From CALCMJ01 sp964475415 (GTDB lineage: Bacteria; Bacteroidota; Bacteroidia; Chitinophagales; Saprospiraceae), in the NCBI GenBank assembly GCA_964475415.1, contig CAYYWZ010000010.1, positions 22,589-86,588 on the forward strand: a stretch of 64,000 nucleotides of DNA, given 5' to 3'. Under the pieces are notes generated by a model, which had not been told where the DNA came from, did no database searches, and saw only the letters and a list, made by a program, of their open reading frames with translations. The translations under genes and the position numbers were made by a program. Numbering within the stretch: the stretch's first letter is position 1; each line of letters starts with the position of its first letter. Shown here piece by piece: positions 1-7,567 of the stretch.

Positions 1-1
1 T

Positions 2-1015
2 GATTCGGAGGCGTGGGCAGCGACAGATATGCTGCAGGCATTAGAGGAGCTTAGTACTGAATTAGACCTTATAAGAAATGATCAATTATTCTTAACAGGA
101 TATTCTCAGGGAGGACATGCTGCCATGGCCTTACATAGATCTCTAGAGCAAGACTTCCAAGATCAATATCAGGTAACTGCTGCTGCTCCCGCCTCAGGAC
201 CTTACAGCATATCTGGAAAGATGATTGATTTTACCTTGTCAGATATGGATTATTTTACACCAGCTTATCTTGCCTCAGTGACCATATCTATACAAGCAGC
301 TTATCCTTTAGAATTAGCTGAATTTACATTAGAAAATATTTTTAATGAGGTATATGTAAATAGAATAAAAGAATTTAGAGATGAGCTTATCGATCTGTGG
401 TCCTTGAATGAATTCTTAATTCAACTGCTTAATACAAATACAGGAAATGTGCAACCTAAAGACATGTTAAAACCTGAAATTCTAGATGCCATACTCAATG
501 AACCTACTCATCCGATGAGTATAGCCTTGCAAGATAATGACGTTTATGACTGGACGCCAGAGGCGCCTACAAGATTATACTATTGTGATGGAGATGAACA
601 GGTATTTTTCGAAAATGCACTGCTAGCAGAAGAAGTAATGAATGCAAATGGTGCTACAGATTTAGAAGCTGTAAATGTCGGAGCAGGTCTAGATCATAAC
701 GATTGTGTTACGCCTGCCATAACGAATACTGTATTTTTCTTTGGTAGTTTAAAAATGACCTCAGCTACCTACGAGATAGATCTGCAAGGTTCGTATAAAA
801 TATTAGGCAACCCTGTAGGCGAAACACTGAGCATAGAAAGTAGTCAGGAAATATTAGATTCTGATTACAGGATAATCTCTGTAATTGGGGAAACGCTTCA
901 ATCTGGTCATATTTCTGGCAAGCAGGTTATTATATCTACAGAAACTTTGCAAGCTGGTTCTTACTATCTAATTATGGAGAATGTAAATACTGTTATTCCG
1001 TTTATTAAGAATTAG
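2..1015 (+). CDS. Secreted lipase/alpha-beta hydrolase with T9SS type A sorting domain (5' end cut by window)
   Basis: The reading frame is open to the left window edge (it reads in frame from base 2), so the N-terminus, including any signal peptide, lies outside. A GYSQGG nucleophile elbow at 98-115 carries the candidate catalytic Ser. A later DGDEQ segment (about base 590) and a DHNDC segment (about 695) are plausible sites for the acid and the His, as in secretory lipase or PHB-depolymerase-like hydrolases. The last ~75 residues (about 790-1012) form a beta-rich tail with a GNPVGETL start and a GxYYLI segment, typical of a T9SS type A C-terminal sorting domain. The product is therefore predicted to be exported across the outer membrane and attached or released. 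The substrate is unknown. The hydrolase fold is fairly sure; the lipase name is inferred from the family only. Confidence 0.7.
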   Translation, partial: DSEAWAATDMLQALEELSTELDLIRNDQLFLTGYSQGGHAAMALHRSLEQDFQDQYQVTAAAPASGPYSISGKMIDFTLSDMDYFTPAYLASVTISIQAAYPLELAEFTLENIFNEVYVNRIKEFRDELIDLWSLNEFLIQLLNTNTGNVQPKDMLKPEILDAILNEPTHPMSIALQDNDVYDWTPEAPTRLYYCDGDEQVFFENALLAEEVMNANGATDLEAVNVGAGLDHNDCVTPAITNTVFFFGSLKMTSATYEIDLQGSYKILGNPVGETLSIESSQEILDSDYRIISVIGETLQSGHISGKQVIISTETLQAGSYYLIMENVNTVIPFIKN

Positions 1016-1017
1016 GA

Positions 1018-1971
1018 TCACAACTCATAACTTGTATTATCATAATCATAGGTGTATATAATACTTAGTGATACCCCTAAAGGATTTTGGTCTATGTATG
1101 ATTTCGTATCGTAGATTAGTCCTAGCTTGACTCTTATGTTATCATCCTCTAGTATCTCTGGAAGGGCAAGTCCTCCTGCTATAATAATCTTACCAGCTGT
1201 GTTGAATCCTAGGTCTACCTCTAAGGCATTATAAAAAGCTACATTACCTAGCAAGGTATGATTTACACCGGCTCCAGCAGCAATAGAGTTAGTATATAAT
1301 ATTCTAGTTCTTACATCTGGCAATAAGGGATAGGTATAAGATATTATGGTGTAAAAATGATTCCTCCTCTCAAAATCAGTATGCAAGCCCAATACGGATT
1401 CTTCTACAGCTCTGAGTTGTCGGACAGAAAAACCTACAACTAATCGTTGCGAATTAGCTTCCGAGGCGAAGCCAGAGGTAAACGTTTTTCTCAGCACTAT
1501 ACCAGCATTTCCATTCAGAGAAAAAGAAGAACTGCCATCTGTCATAATTAGATTATCCCCCTCATCTTGTGCTATAAATCTATCAGAAGAAAATCTAGTG
1601 AGAAAAAGACCTAGACCTAAGCCTACTGAGATTTCCATATCATTAGCAAAGTTCAGTTTATACCTATAGGATGCTCCTAGTTGTGTCTGATTGTAACCGC
1701 CAGAAGTATGCCTGAAAATATGTCCCCCTAAGGCTGCTTTCTGAAATTTAAATGGATAGTGCAAAGCAATATGTATCATCTTAGGAGCATCACTTAATCC
1801 TCTATAATCCTGAAAATAATTGATACTACCATTGAACAAACCAGAGGGAGAAACAGAAGCTGGATTCCAACTGCTGTAATCTTTGTAGATCGGTAACAAC
1901 TGAGAAAACTGCTGAGCTTGCAAGCTCTGAGTAGCCATCAGTAGCGTGAGTATTATGTAAATTTTCTTCAT
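1018..1971 (-). CDS. PorP/SprF family type IX secretion system membrane protein
   Basis: This is an outer-membrane beta-barrel protein of the PorP/SprF family, which accompanies T9SS cargo in Bacteroidota. I start it at the ATG at 1971 because it gives a clean signal peptide (MKKIYIILTLLMATQSLQAQ). The frame is open further upstream, but that would run into the preceding gene. The mature protein begins QFSQLLPIYKDYSSWNPAS, the usual 'Y...NPA' opening of the family, followed by alternating beta-strands. It lies 1 nt downstream of a sorting-domain protein on the same strand, the usual cargo-then-porP order. The C-terminus ends in ...YDNTSYEL rather than a strict terminal aromatic. Family assignment is confident; which cargo it serves is inferred from adjacency. 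Confidence 0.8.
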   Translation of the reverse strand: MKKIYIILTLLMATQSLQAQQFSQLLPIYKDYSSWNPASVSPSGLFNGSINYFQDYRGLSDAPKMIHIALHYPFKFQKAALGGHIFRHTSGGYNQTQLGASYRYKLNFANDMEISVGLGLGLFLTRFSSDRFIAQDEGDNLIMTDGSSSFSLNGNAGIVLRKTFTSGFASEANSQRLVVGFSVRQLRAVEESVLGLHTDFERRNHFYTIISYTYPLLPDVRTRILYTNSIAAGAGVNHTLLGNVAFYNALEVDLGFNTAGKIIIAGGLALPEILEDDNIRVKLGLIYDTKSYIDQNPLGVSLSIIYTYDYDNTSYEL

Positions 1972-1972
1972 G

Positions 1973-2353
1973 CTAATTGTATATAATAGATATGGAACTA
2001 GAATAAGATTCTCCATCTAATTTCAGAATGTAAAAATAACTCCCTGCAGGGAGTGCCTTACCATCCCTTGTCCCGCCCCAATCATTATTATAAGCTGTAC
2101 TCTCGAACACTGTCTGTCCCCAACTATTAAAAACATATAATTCTACGGATGAGAAATCACTCAGATCATCAAAACTCAAAACATCATTGCGACCATCACC
2201 ATTGGGCGTAATCACATTATATAATATTGTTGTATCCATTTCTGTCCTTATATGATCTTCCCTAAGCAGTAAGGAAGATGCCTCCTCAGAAAAACAGGGA
2301 CAAATAAAATAAATAGTGAGCAGTAAAATCAAAACCAGTTTCTCCATATTCAA
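1973..2353 (-). CDS. Passenger-less T9SS type B (gliding-motility-type) sorting-domain protein
   Basis: This short secreted protein has a hydrophobic signal peptide (residues 1-22) and a spacer of about 20 residues. A type B / gliding motility-associated C-terminal domain then fills the rest, from about residue 45. Hallmarks are NVITPNGDGRND, a VELYVFNSWGQTVFES strand pair, a W-G-x-R-D-G-K turn and a G-S-Y-F-Y-I-L-K strand. Cargo proteins with this domain usually carry hundreds of residues of passenger; here there is none. It is directly upstream of a porP gene (1-nt gap), so the two are probably cotranscribed from the -7 element at 2410-2417. A second Met at codon 3 could be the true start. 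It could be a structural partner of PorP or the remnant of a larger cargo gene. Confidence 0.75.
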   Translation of the reverse strand: MNMEKLVLILLLTIYFICPCFSEEASSLLLREDHIRTEMDTTILYNVITPNGDGRNDVLSFDDLSDFSSVELYVFNSWGQTVFESTAYNNDWGGTRDGKALPAGSYFYILKLDGESYSSSISIIYN

Positions 2354-2409
2354 TCTTTAGAAAAAGAACTTATTTTTTTAATTCTATAGGTGATTTGCGA
2401 GGTCAAAAG

Positions 2410-2417
2410 CAAATATA
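2410..2417 (-). promoter_or_regulatory. Candidate -7 promoter element of the sorting-domain/porP operon
   Basis: On the minus strand the sequence reads TATATTTG, matching the Bacteroidota -7 consensus TAnnTTTG, about 57 bp upstream of the sorting-domain gene. A CTTG on the minus strand at 2444-2441 could be the -33 element but is a few bases farther than the usual spacing. Support is by motif only. Confidence 0.4.
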
Positions 2418-2605
2418 TGTTTCTCCCAAAATGTAAAATCCAAGATAGTAATATATCGGAAATTGCTCATATTATAGCTTGCAGATTCCACTTATTGTAT
2501 AGTTTATAACCTGAAATATAGAAAAAATTATCATACGTTATAATTATGTTTTTACGCGCTTTTCATAGTATATCAAATAGATAAAATGTGTATTTTCCGC
2601 TCTTA

Positions 2606-3931
2606 ATGAATTTTTTCTCTAAAATATTTGCTAGCAAGAACACCTCAGAAGAAATGCCGAACATACGTTTTGGCAGATTTAGTGATTCTTATAAAACTGA
2701 TGCAAAATATGATGCTTGGGATAGATCTTTAGCAGATTTTGAGCAGAAAAAATATCACTCCTCCTACAAGCTATTTCTGGAATATCTAAAGGATGATGCT
2801 ACCAATAATGTAATTACAGAAGAAAAAGATGGCGAAATATATTTCGAAATGCTGCAGGGGTCTAAGAGAATTGTGGGGAGGATAGCTAATGGAAGAATAT
2901 TTGCTGAAGCTAAGATTGCGATTGTCAAAAATACGCAGATTGGTTTTTTGAGAAAGTTAGTAGAACTTAATTTTGGACTAAAATACTGCCGATACGCACT
3001 AGATCCAGAACAAAATATCACTATAGTATTTAACTCCTATTTTATCGATGGATCTCCCTATAAACTATACTACGCGCTAAAAGAACTATCCACACATGCG
3101 GATAAGCAAGATGATATTCTAATCAAAAAATTTGACCAACTAGAAGCTATCAATACTGGTCATATAAGGTCCATTTCTGACAATGAGAAAGAGACTAAAT
3201 ACAACTTCCTTATAGAAGAGCTAGAGGACATTATCCATGAGTATGATTTCGGTAAACTGAACAAGGCTACTTACCCAGGGGGTATATCTTATCTCTTACT
3301 TAGCGCAGTGTATAAGCTGGACTATCTGATTAAGCCTGAAGGACAAACTATGGATGCTTTCGAAGTGATCCATGGTTCTTTTTTCAAAAATAATGGTGAT
3401 CCGATAACTAAGAAAAACCTTGACATAGCTAAAAAATTACGAAAAGTTGTAAAAACAGATCTAGAAAGCTTCTCTTCTGAAGTATATGAAGTCATGAGTA
3501 CTTTTGGGATTACTGCTCCCACAAGCTATGAGCAATATGCCTCTTTTGTAGAAGGTGAGATTAAGAATATGGACTGGTATAAGCAAAACAAACATCCTAA
3601 AATTGCCCTTTCTGTTCCGTCTTATATCGCGGGTTATGCGCTTTTTAGTTTTGCCTTACCTAATCCTTGTAAAGAGTTGTTACATCTATATTACAGGATA
3701 ACAGAAAATCACTATTTCCAAAAACTAGGTTTTCCTGATGCCTTCATGAAAGATGGAAAATTCGATACAGGAAAGATCAAAAAAGAATTAAGTAACATAA
3801 AGAATAAGTACAAGGAAGAATATCCACTATTTGTGCCCAATTATAAATCATTAGATTTTTCGGATCTGGTAAATTTTGCCCAAACCTATGTTCTGATGAC
3901 AACTAAATTAGATATGCGTAGAGCGAAATAA
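2606..3931 (+). CDS. Unknown protein with possible YbjN-like N-terminal domain, paired with a protease
   Basis: I do not recognise this family with certainty. The frame also allows a GTG at 2588, but the ATG at 2606 is preferred. It has no signal peptide or membrane helix, so it is predicted cytosolic. After ~40 polar residues, a segment (about residues 45-165) has the order helix (YKLFLEYLKDD), several short beta-strands (EIYFEMLQGSKRIVGRI, FAEAKIAIV) and a helix, then ITIVFNSYFID and another helix. This resembles the YbjN / secretion-chaperone-like fold. The C-terminal half is mostly helical and unassigned. It ends 3 nt before the start of a trypsin-like protease whose own C-terminus has a similar predicted fold, so the two are almost surely one operon and may work together. 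Confidence 0.6.
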   Translation: MNFFSKIFASKNTSEEMPNIRFGRFSDSYKTDAKYDAWDRSLADFEQKKYHSSYKLFLEYLKDDATNNVITEEKDGEIYFEMLQGSKRIVGRIANGRIFAEAKIAIVKNTQIGFLRKLVELNFGLKYCRYALDPEQNITIVFNSYFIDGSPYKLYYALKELSTHADKQDDILIKKFDQLEAINTGHIRSISDNEKETKYNFLIEELEDIIHEYDFGKLNKATYPGGISYLLLSAVYKLDYLIKPEGQTMDAFEVIHGSFFKNNGDPITKKNLDIAKKLRKVVKTDLESFSSEVYEVMSTFGITAPTSYEQYASFVEGEIKNMDWYKQNKHPKIALSVPSYIAGYALFSFALPNPCKELLHLYYRITENHYFQKLGFPDAFMKDGKFDTGKIKKELSNIKNKYKEEYPLFVPNYKSLDFSDLVNFAQTYVLMTTKLDMRRAK

Positions 3932-3934
3932 ATA

Positions 3935-5050
3935 ATGAAATCGATAAGCCAACTAATAGATATTTACAAAAATGTGGTCGTACAGATCGCTACGCCTTAT
4001 AGCACAGGTACTGGGTTTTTCCTATCTGAGTATAAGCTCATTGTTACGAATGAGCATGTGGTAAGAGGAAACAAAGAAGTTGTTGTGGCGAGTTCCGCCT
4101 TTGACAAACAGCTCGTAAAAGTTCTATATGTAGACCCTACTTATGATCTGGCATTTCTTTCTGTTCCACAAGATCACAGTATGGAGGCTGTAGGTATAGA
4201 TCCTGATATAGTACTAGCACAAGGAGAACAAGTTATCGCTGTAGGACACCCTTTTGGGCTTAAGTATACTGCAACTCAAGGCATCGTGTCTAGTCTGCTC
4301 CATGAGCAAAATGATATTACCTATATCCAACATGATGCAGCGCTGAATCCTGGAAATAGTGGAGGACCACTCATCCATAAGACAGGCAGAATAATGGGAG
4401 TAAATACCTTCATTATACAGAACGGCACCAACATAGGATTCTCTCTACCTATAAAGTATCTAAAAGAAACACTAGATGATTATGTCAAAGGTGCTGCAGC
4501 CTTAGCCGTAAGATGTAATGCATGTAAGAATATAGCCTTCGAGGAGGAAAAGACCATCTCTTTCTGTCCACATTGTGGTTCTGATATGACAATGATATCT
4601 GATATAGAAATATATGAAGCCACTGGAATCAACAAGACGATAGAATCTATGTTGCTAGCATTAGGGTTTGATATAGATCTGTCTAGAAGAGGACCTAACA
4701 ACTGGGAAATCGTAGAAGGTAGTGCTATCATCAATATTTCTTATTACCATAAGACTGGTCTGATCATCGGAGACGCCTATCTATGCAGCCTTCCAAGGGA
4801 CAATATTAAAGAATTATACGAATTTTTGCTGAAAACCAATTATGATCTTGAAAGCGTTACTTTTAGCGTGCGAAATCAGGATATAATTCTGTCTTTATTG
4901 ATTTTTGATCAATATTTGAATGTAGAAGTGGGTACTAAACTAATGAAGCATTTATTCGAAAGAGCTGATCATTTTGACGACATATTGATCGATGAATATG
5001 GTGCTATAAAAAAAGTTGATTATAAAATTATAGAAGATCACGAAATTTAG
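3935..5050 (+). CDS. Cytosolic trypsin-like (DegP/HtrA-like) serine protease with zinc ribbon and C-terminal YbjN-like domain
   Basis: Residues ~10-185 form a trypsin-2 / HtrA-like protease domain with the full triad visible: His41 (TNEHVV), Asp71 (DPTYDLAFL) and Ser142 (LNPGNSGGP). There is no signal peptide, membrane anchor or PDZ domain, so unlike DegP it should act in the cytosol. It then has a four-Cys zinc ribbon (C194-x2-C197 ... C211-x2-C214) and a C-terminal alpha/beta domain (about residues 225-365). That domain has repeated strand pairs and two flanking helices, resembling YbjN-like chaperone folds. It follows the unknown gene at 2606-3931 with a 3-nt gap. The protease assignment is strong, the domain architecture is unusual, and the substrate is unknown. 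Confidence 0.85.
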   Translation: MKSISQLIDIYKNVVVQIATPYSTGTGFFLSEYKLIVTNEHVVRGNKEVVVASSAFDKQLVKVLYVDPTYDLAFLSVPQDHSMEAVGIDPDIVLAQGEQVIAVGHPFGLKYTATQGIVSSLLHEQNDITYIQHDAALNPGNSGGPLIHKTGRIMGVNTFIIQNGTNIGFSLPIKYLKETLDDYVKGAAALAVRCNACKNIAFEEEKTISFCPHCGSDMTMISDIEIYEATGINKTIESMLLALGFDIDLSRRGPNNWEIVEGSAIINISYYHKTGLIIGDAYLCSLPRDNIKELYEFLLKTNYDLESVTFSVRNQDIILSLLIFDQYLNVEVGTKLMKHLFERADHFDDILIDEYGAIKKVDYKIIEDHEI

Positions 5051-5102
5051 ACGTTTATTGTATAGAATTATTAACTTTATCGTTCCTTATAGACGCGAAT
5101 AG

Positions 5103-5128
5103 AAATAGAATGAACTCTTATTCTATTT
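5103..5128. repeat. Perfect inverted repeat upstream of porP
   Basis: AAATAGAAT (5103-5111) and ATTCTATTT (5120-5128) form a 9-bp perfect stem with an 8-nt loop. It lies between the protease stop at 5050 and the PorP start at 5153. No U-tract follows in either direction, so it is more likely an operator or 5' leader structure than a terminator. AT-rich stems arise often by chance here. Confidence 0.3.
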
Positions 5129-5152
5129 AAAAGTATTTGAAATTAAGAAATT

Positions 5153-6220
5153 ATGAAACTACGAGTGCGAAATATTGTGAGTGTGATTGGGTTTATCTTT
5201 GCTATGACTAGCATGCAAGCGCAGGATATACATTTTTCACAATTCTACATGTCTCCCTTAAATCTTAATCCAGCCCTTACTGGTGTTATGAACTGTAACA
5301 CGAGATTAGTTGCTAATTATAGAAATCAGTGGGCGTCAGTATTACAGGCAAATGCATATAATACATATTCTGTATCATATGATCAGAAAATTGCAGTTGG
5401 AAGAAGTGACTATTTTGGAATTGGTGGCTCTTTCTGGGGCGACGTTGCTGGAGAATTAGACTTTGGTACAACGCAAGGAAGATTATCCTTATCCTATGCC
5501 AAAAGAATGGGTGGATATAGAAAATCAGCTCACTATCTAGTTATAGGTGCCGATGCGGCCTTAAGTCAGAGACGAGTAAGATTTGGTGATGACAGATGGC
5601 CTAGTCAACATGATGGTAGTGGTGGATTTAATCCAGACTTGCCTACTAATGAGCCAACAGGAATAGATAATGATTTTATATACGGAGATATAGCAGCTGG
5701 AATCTTATGGTTCAGTGTATTAGATGAAAGCAATAACTGGTATGTAGGTCTTGCTAGTCATCACTTGAACAGGCCAGATGTATCTTTTCTAAGTTCCTTA
5801 CAGGATTTTGATTCAGTAAGTCTGTATAGCAGATTTACGATACACGGTGGAGGTCAGTTCGAGCTTAAGCCTAAATTAAGTTTATTACCTGGATTGATCG
5901 CTATGTTCCAGGGACCACATAGAGAATTGAACTTTGGTTCTAGTTTACGTTTTGCTCTTACAGAGTCTAGATTATCTAGTCAGTACTGGCAGCTAGGTCT
6001 ATGGTATAGATCAGGAACACAAGACGAAGGAGGATTGCATTCAGATGCCGTAATTTTCTCTACGAGATTCGATTATGATAACTACGGAATAGGATTTAGC
6101 TATGATTACAATGTTTCTAAGCTGAGACAGGCGGGTAACGCAAACGGTGCTTTCGAATTTTCTCTTAACTACCTGATATGTGGACCTGAGAAAAGAGCTG
6201 TTTACTGTCCTAGATTCTAG
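5153..6220 (+). CDS. PorP/SprF family type IX secretion system membrane protein
   Basis: This is the second full-length PorP/SprF-type outer-membrane protein in the window. A signal peptide (about residues 1-23, ending TSMQAQ) is followed by the family opening DIHFSQFYMSPLNLNPALTG, nearly identical in character to PorP of gliding bacteria. Glycine- and aromatic-rich beta-strands follow to the C-terminus. The length of 355 residues is normal for the family. It is monocistronic: a long upstream gap with an inverted repeat, and a strong intrinsic terminator at 6282-6320. No sorting-domain cargo gene is adjacent. Family members are thought to act with PorK/N/L/M components and specific cargo at the cell surface. 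Confidence 0.85.
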   Translation: MKLRVRNIVSVIGFIFAMTSMQAQDIHFSQFYMSPLNLNPALTGVMNCNTRLVANYRNQWASVLQANAYNTYSVSYDQKIAVGRSDYFGIGGSFWGDVAGELDFGTTQGRLSLSYAKRMGGYRKSAHYLVIGADAALSQRRVRFGDDRWPSQHDGSGGFNPDLPTNEPTGIDNDFIYGDIAAGILWFSVLDESNNWYVGLASHHLNRPDVSFLSSLQDFDSVSLYSRFTIHGGGQFELKPKLSLLPGLIAMFQGPHRELNFGSSLRFALTESRLSSQYWQLGLWYRSGTQDEGGLHSDAVIFSTRFDYDNYGIGFSYDYNVSKLRQAGNANGAFEFSLNYLICGPEKRAVYCPRF

Positions 6221-6281
6221 TAGTAATAGACGATATAATAACACAGTAAGAACACTTAAAAAATAAAAATAAGCTATATAT

Positions 6282-6320
6282 GTCCTTGCTGAAAGTAATT
6301 TCAGACAAGGACTTTTTTTT
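6282..6320 (+). terminator. Intrinsic terminator after porP
   Basis: GTCCTTG (6282-6288) pairs with CAAGGAC (6306-6312). The stem extends inward as CTGAAA/TTTCAG around a GTAA loop with one bulged A, giving a 13-bp stem. It is followed by an uninterrupted run of Ts. This is a textbook intrinsic terminator for the upstream porP gene. Confidence 0.85.
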
Positions 6321-6346
6321 TACACACACCTGAAAAGATAATAGAT

Positions 6347-6781
6347 ATGTTCGGAAAGAAAAATTCTAGTGCATCAGAAGATGCTGGCAATTACTCAACC
6401 CCTAATTCTACTTCTATAAACAGTCTTGTTGTAGGAACTAACATCGAAGGAACTATTCATGCAACCTCAGATATAAGAATAGATGGTAATATAAACGGTA
6501 CGCTACATTGTACTGGCAGAGTCATCATCGGAGAGGATGGCAAGGTAGAAGGCGATATACAATGTGAGAATGCAGTGATAGAAGGTACATTTACTGGAAC
6601 AATAACAGTAGCCAGTACGCTCAATGTCAAAGAGACTGCTGTCATAAGAGGAGATGTAACGACTCAGAAACTACATGTACAGAACGGTGCTGTATTTAAT
6701 GTCAATTGTAATACTGGAGGAAGTAAGATAAAATCGATATCAGAAGATGTACCTTCAGCTGATATGGCTAGTGGTATGTAA
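6347..6781 (+). CDS. Bactofilin (polymer-forming cytoskeletal protein)
   Basis: The 144-residue protein has a bactofilin (DUF583) core at about residues 25-120. It is built of short repeated beta-turns such as GTNIEGTIHATSDIRIDG, NINGTLHCTGRVIIG and KVEGDIQCENAVIEG, the regular Gly-rich hexad pattern of a right-handed beta-helix. The N- and C-terminal tails are disordered and Ser/Asn-rich, as is usual. Bactofilins polymerise under the membrane and scaffold cell shape or envelope complexes. It is followed 6 nt later by an AtpZ-like gene, an arrangement common in Bacteroidota just ahead of the ATP synthase genes. Confidence 0.9.
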   Translation: MFGKKNSSASEDAGNYSTPNSTSINSLVVGTNIEGTIHATSDIRIDGNINGTLHCTGRVIIGEDGKVEGDIQCENAVIEGTFTGTITVASTLNVKETAVIRGDVTTQKLHVQNGAVFNVNCNTGGSKIKSISEDVPSADMASGM

Positions 6782-6787
6782 TACATT

Positions 6788-7018
6788 ATGCCCAATAGCG
6801 ATACAGCCCCCAAAAAAGGAAAAAAGAAAAAACCAGTTGTCAACTATATGCAGTATATGGGGCTCGCCTTCCAGCTCTTTATTATGCTAGGTCTACTTAT
6901 TTTTGCAGGAAAGTGGCTAGATAATTATTTCGGTTTTGATAAGGCATATGTTACCGCTTTTCTACCTTTAATCGGTCTTATTGCATATTTTTATAAGATC
7001 ATTAAAGAGCTAAAATAA
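6788..7018 (+). CDS. AtpZ/AtpI family membrane protein
   Basis: This 76-residue protein has a lysine-rich cytosolic N-terminus (KKGKKKK) and two transmembrane helices (about residues 25-45 and 52-70). It shows the AtpZ/AtpI pattern: MGLAFQLFIMLGLLIFAG, then KWLDNYFGFDKAYVTAFLPLIGLIAYFYKI. Such proteins are encoded ahead of F1Fo ATP synthase operons and are linked to c-ring assembly or Mg2+ handling. Here it sits between bactofilin (6-nt gap) and a second small membrane protein (4-nt gap). No atpB or other ATP synthase gene follows in the window, so it is separated from its usual partners. Confidence 0.8.
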   Translation: MPNSDTAPKKGKKKKPVVNYMQYMGLAFQLFIMLGLLIFAGKWLDNYFGFDKAYVTAFLPLIGLIAYFYKIIKELK

Positions 7019-7022
7019 AAGT

Positions 7023-7403
7023 GTGAAAATAAGTCATTTTATACTCAGCCTATCCATAGCTATTATCAGCTCTATTGCTGTGTTCTTTTTTCTCAATCTA
7101 TTTGTACCTATAAACACCTACATAGATTTCATGCTGATCTCTCTTCTGTTTTTTGTGTTATATAACATCTTGGTATTTATGCTAGGAAGTATCACCTCAA
7201 AAAACAAGAGTAAGCTCTTCATGCACCTGGTAGTCTATAATGTAATATTTAAGATGCTGCTCTCCTTTCTGATCGTATATCTCTATGTTTTGAAATTTGA
7301 GCCTACGGATAAGTTTTTCATTATCCCATTCATTCTAGTCTATCTTATCTTCATCATCCTAGAAACTTATTTTTTAGATAAACAGGCTAAGTATACAAGC
7401 TAG
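7023..7403 (+). CDS. Small four-helix membrane protein (AtpI-like position)
   Basis: The GTG start at 7023, 4 nt after the AtpZ-like stop, is the only sensible one. The 126-residue protein is almost wholly hydrophobic, with four predicted transmembrane segments (about residues 5-28, 34-56, 66-90 and 98-118) and a lysine-containing loop (SKNKSKLF). Proteins of this size and topology sit between atpZ and atpB in many Bacteroidota and are presumed ATP-synthase-assembly factors (AtpI-like). That role is inferred from position and topology; I see no diagnostic motif. The frame ends before a 164-bp gap facing a convergent gene. Confidence 0.65.
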   Translation: MKISHFILSLSIAIISSIAVFFFLNLFVPINTYIDFMLISLLFFVLYNILVFMLGSITSKNKSKLFMHLVVYNVIFKMLLSFLIVYLYVLKFEPTDKFFIIPFILVYLIFIILETYFLDKQAKYTS

Positions 7404-7567
7404 ATCCAAGTAGAAATTAATATTTCTTCAAGAACATGGAATCTGTAGGATTCAAATAATTATAGTAAATATCGAATCAGCTCTTTCTCGACCCATTAAG
7501 GTGTCGAATAGATTTAATGTTTGCAAGCATAATTTAATTTAATAAAAGCTAGGTTCTTTCTATGATA

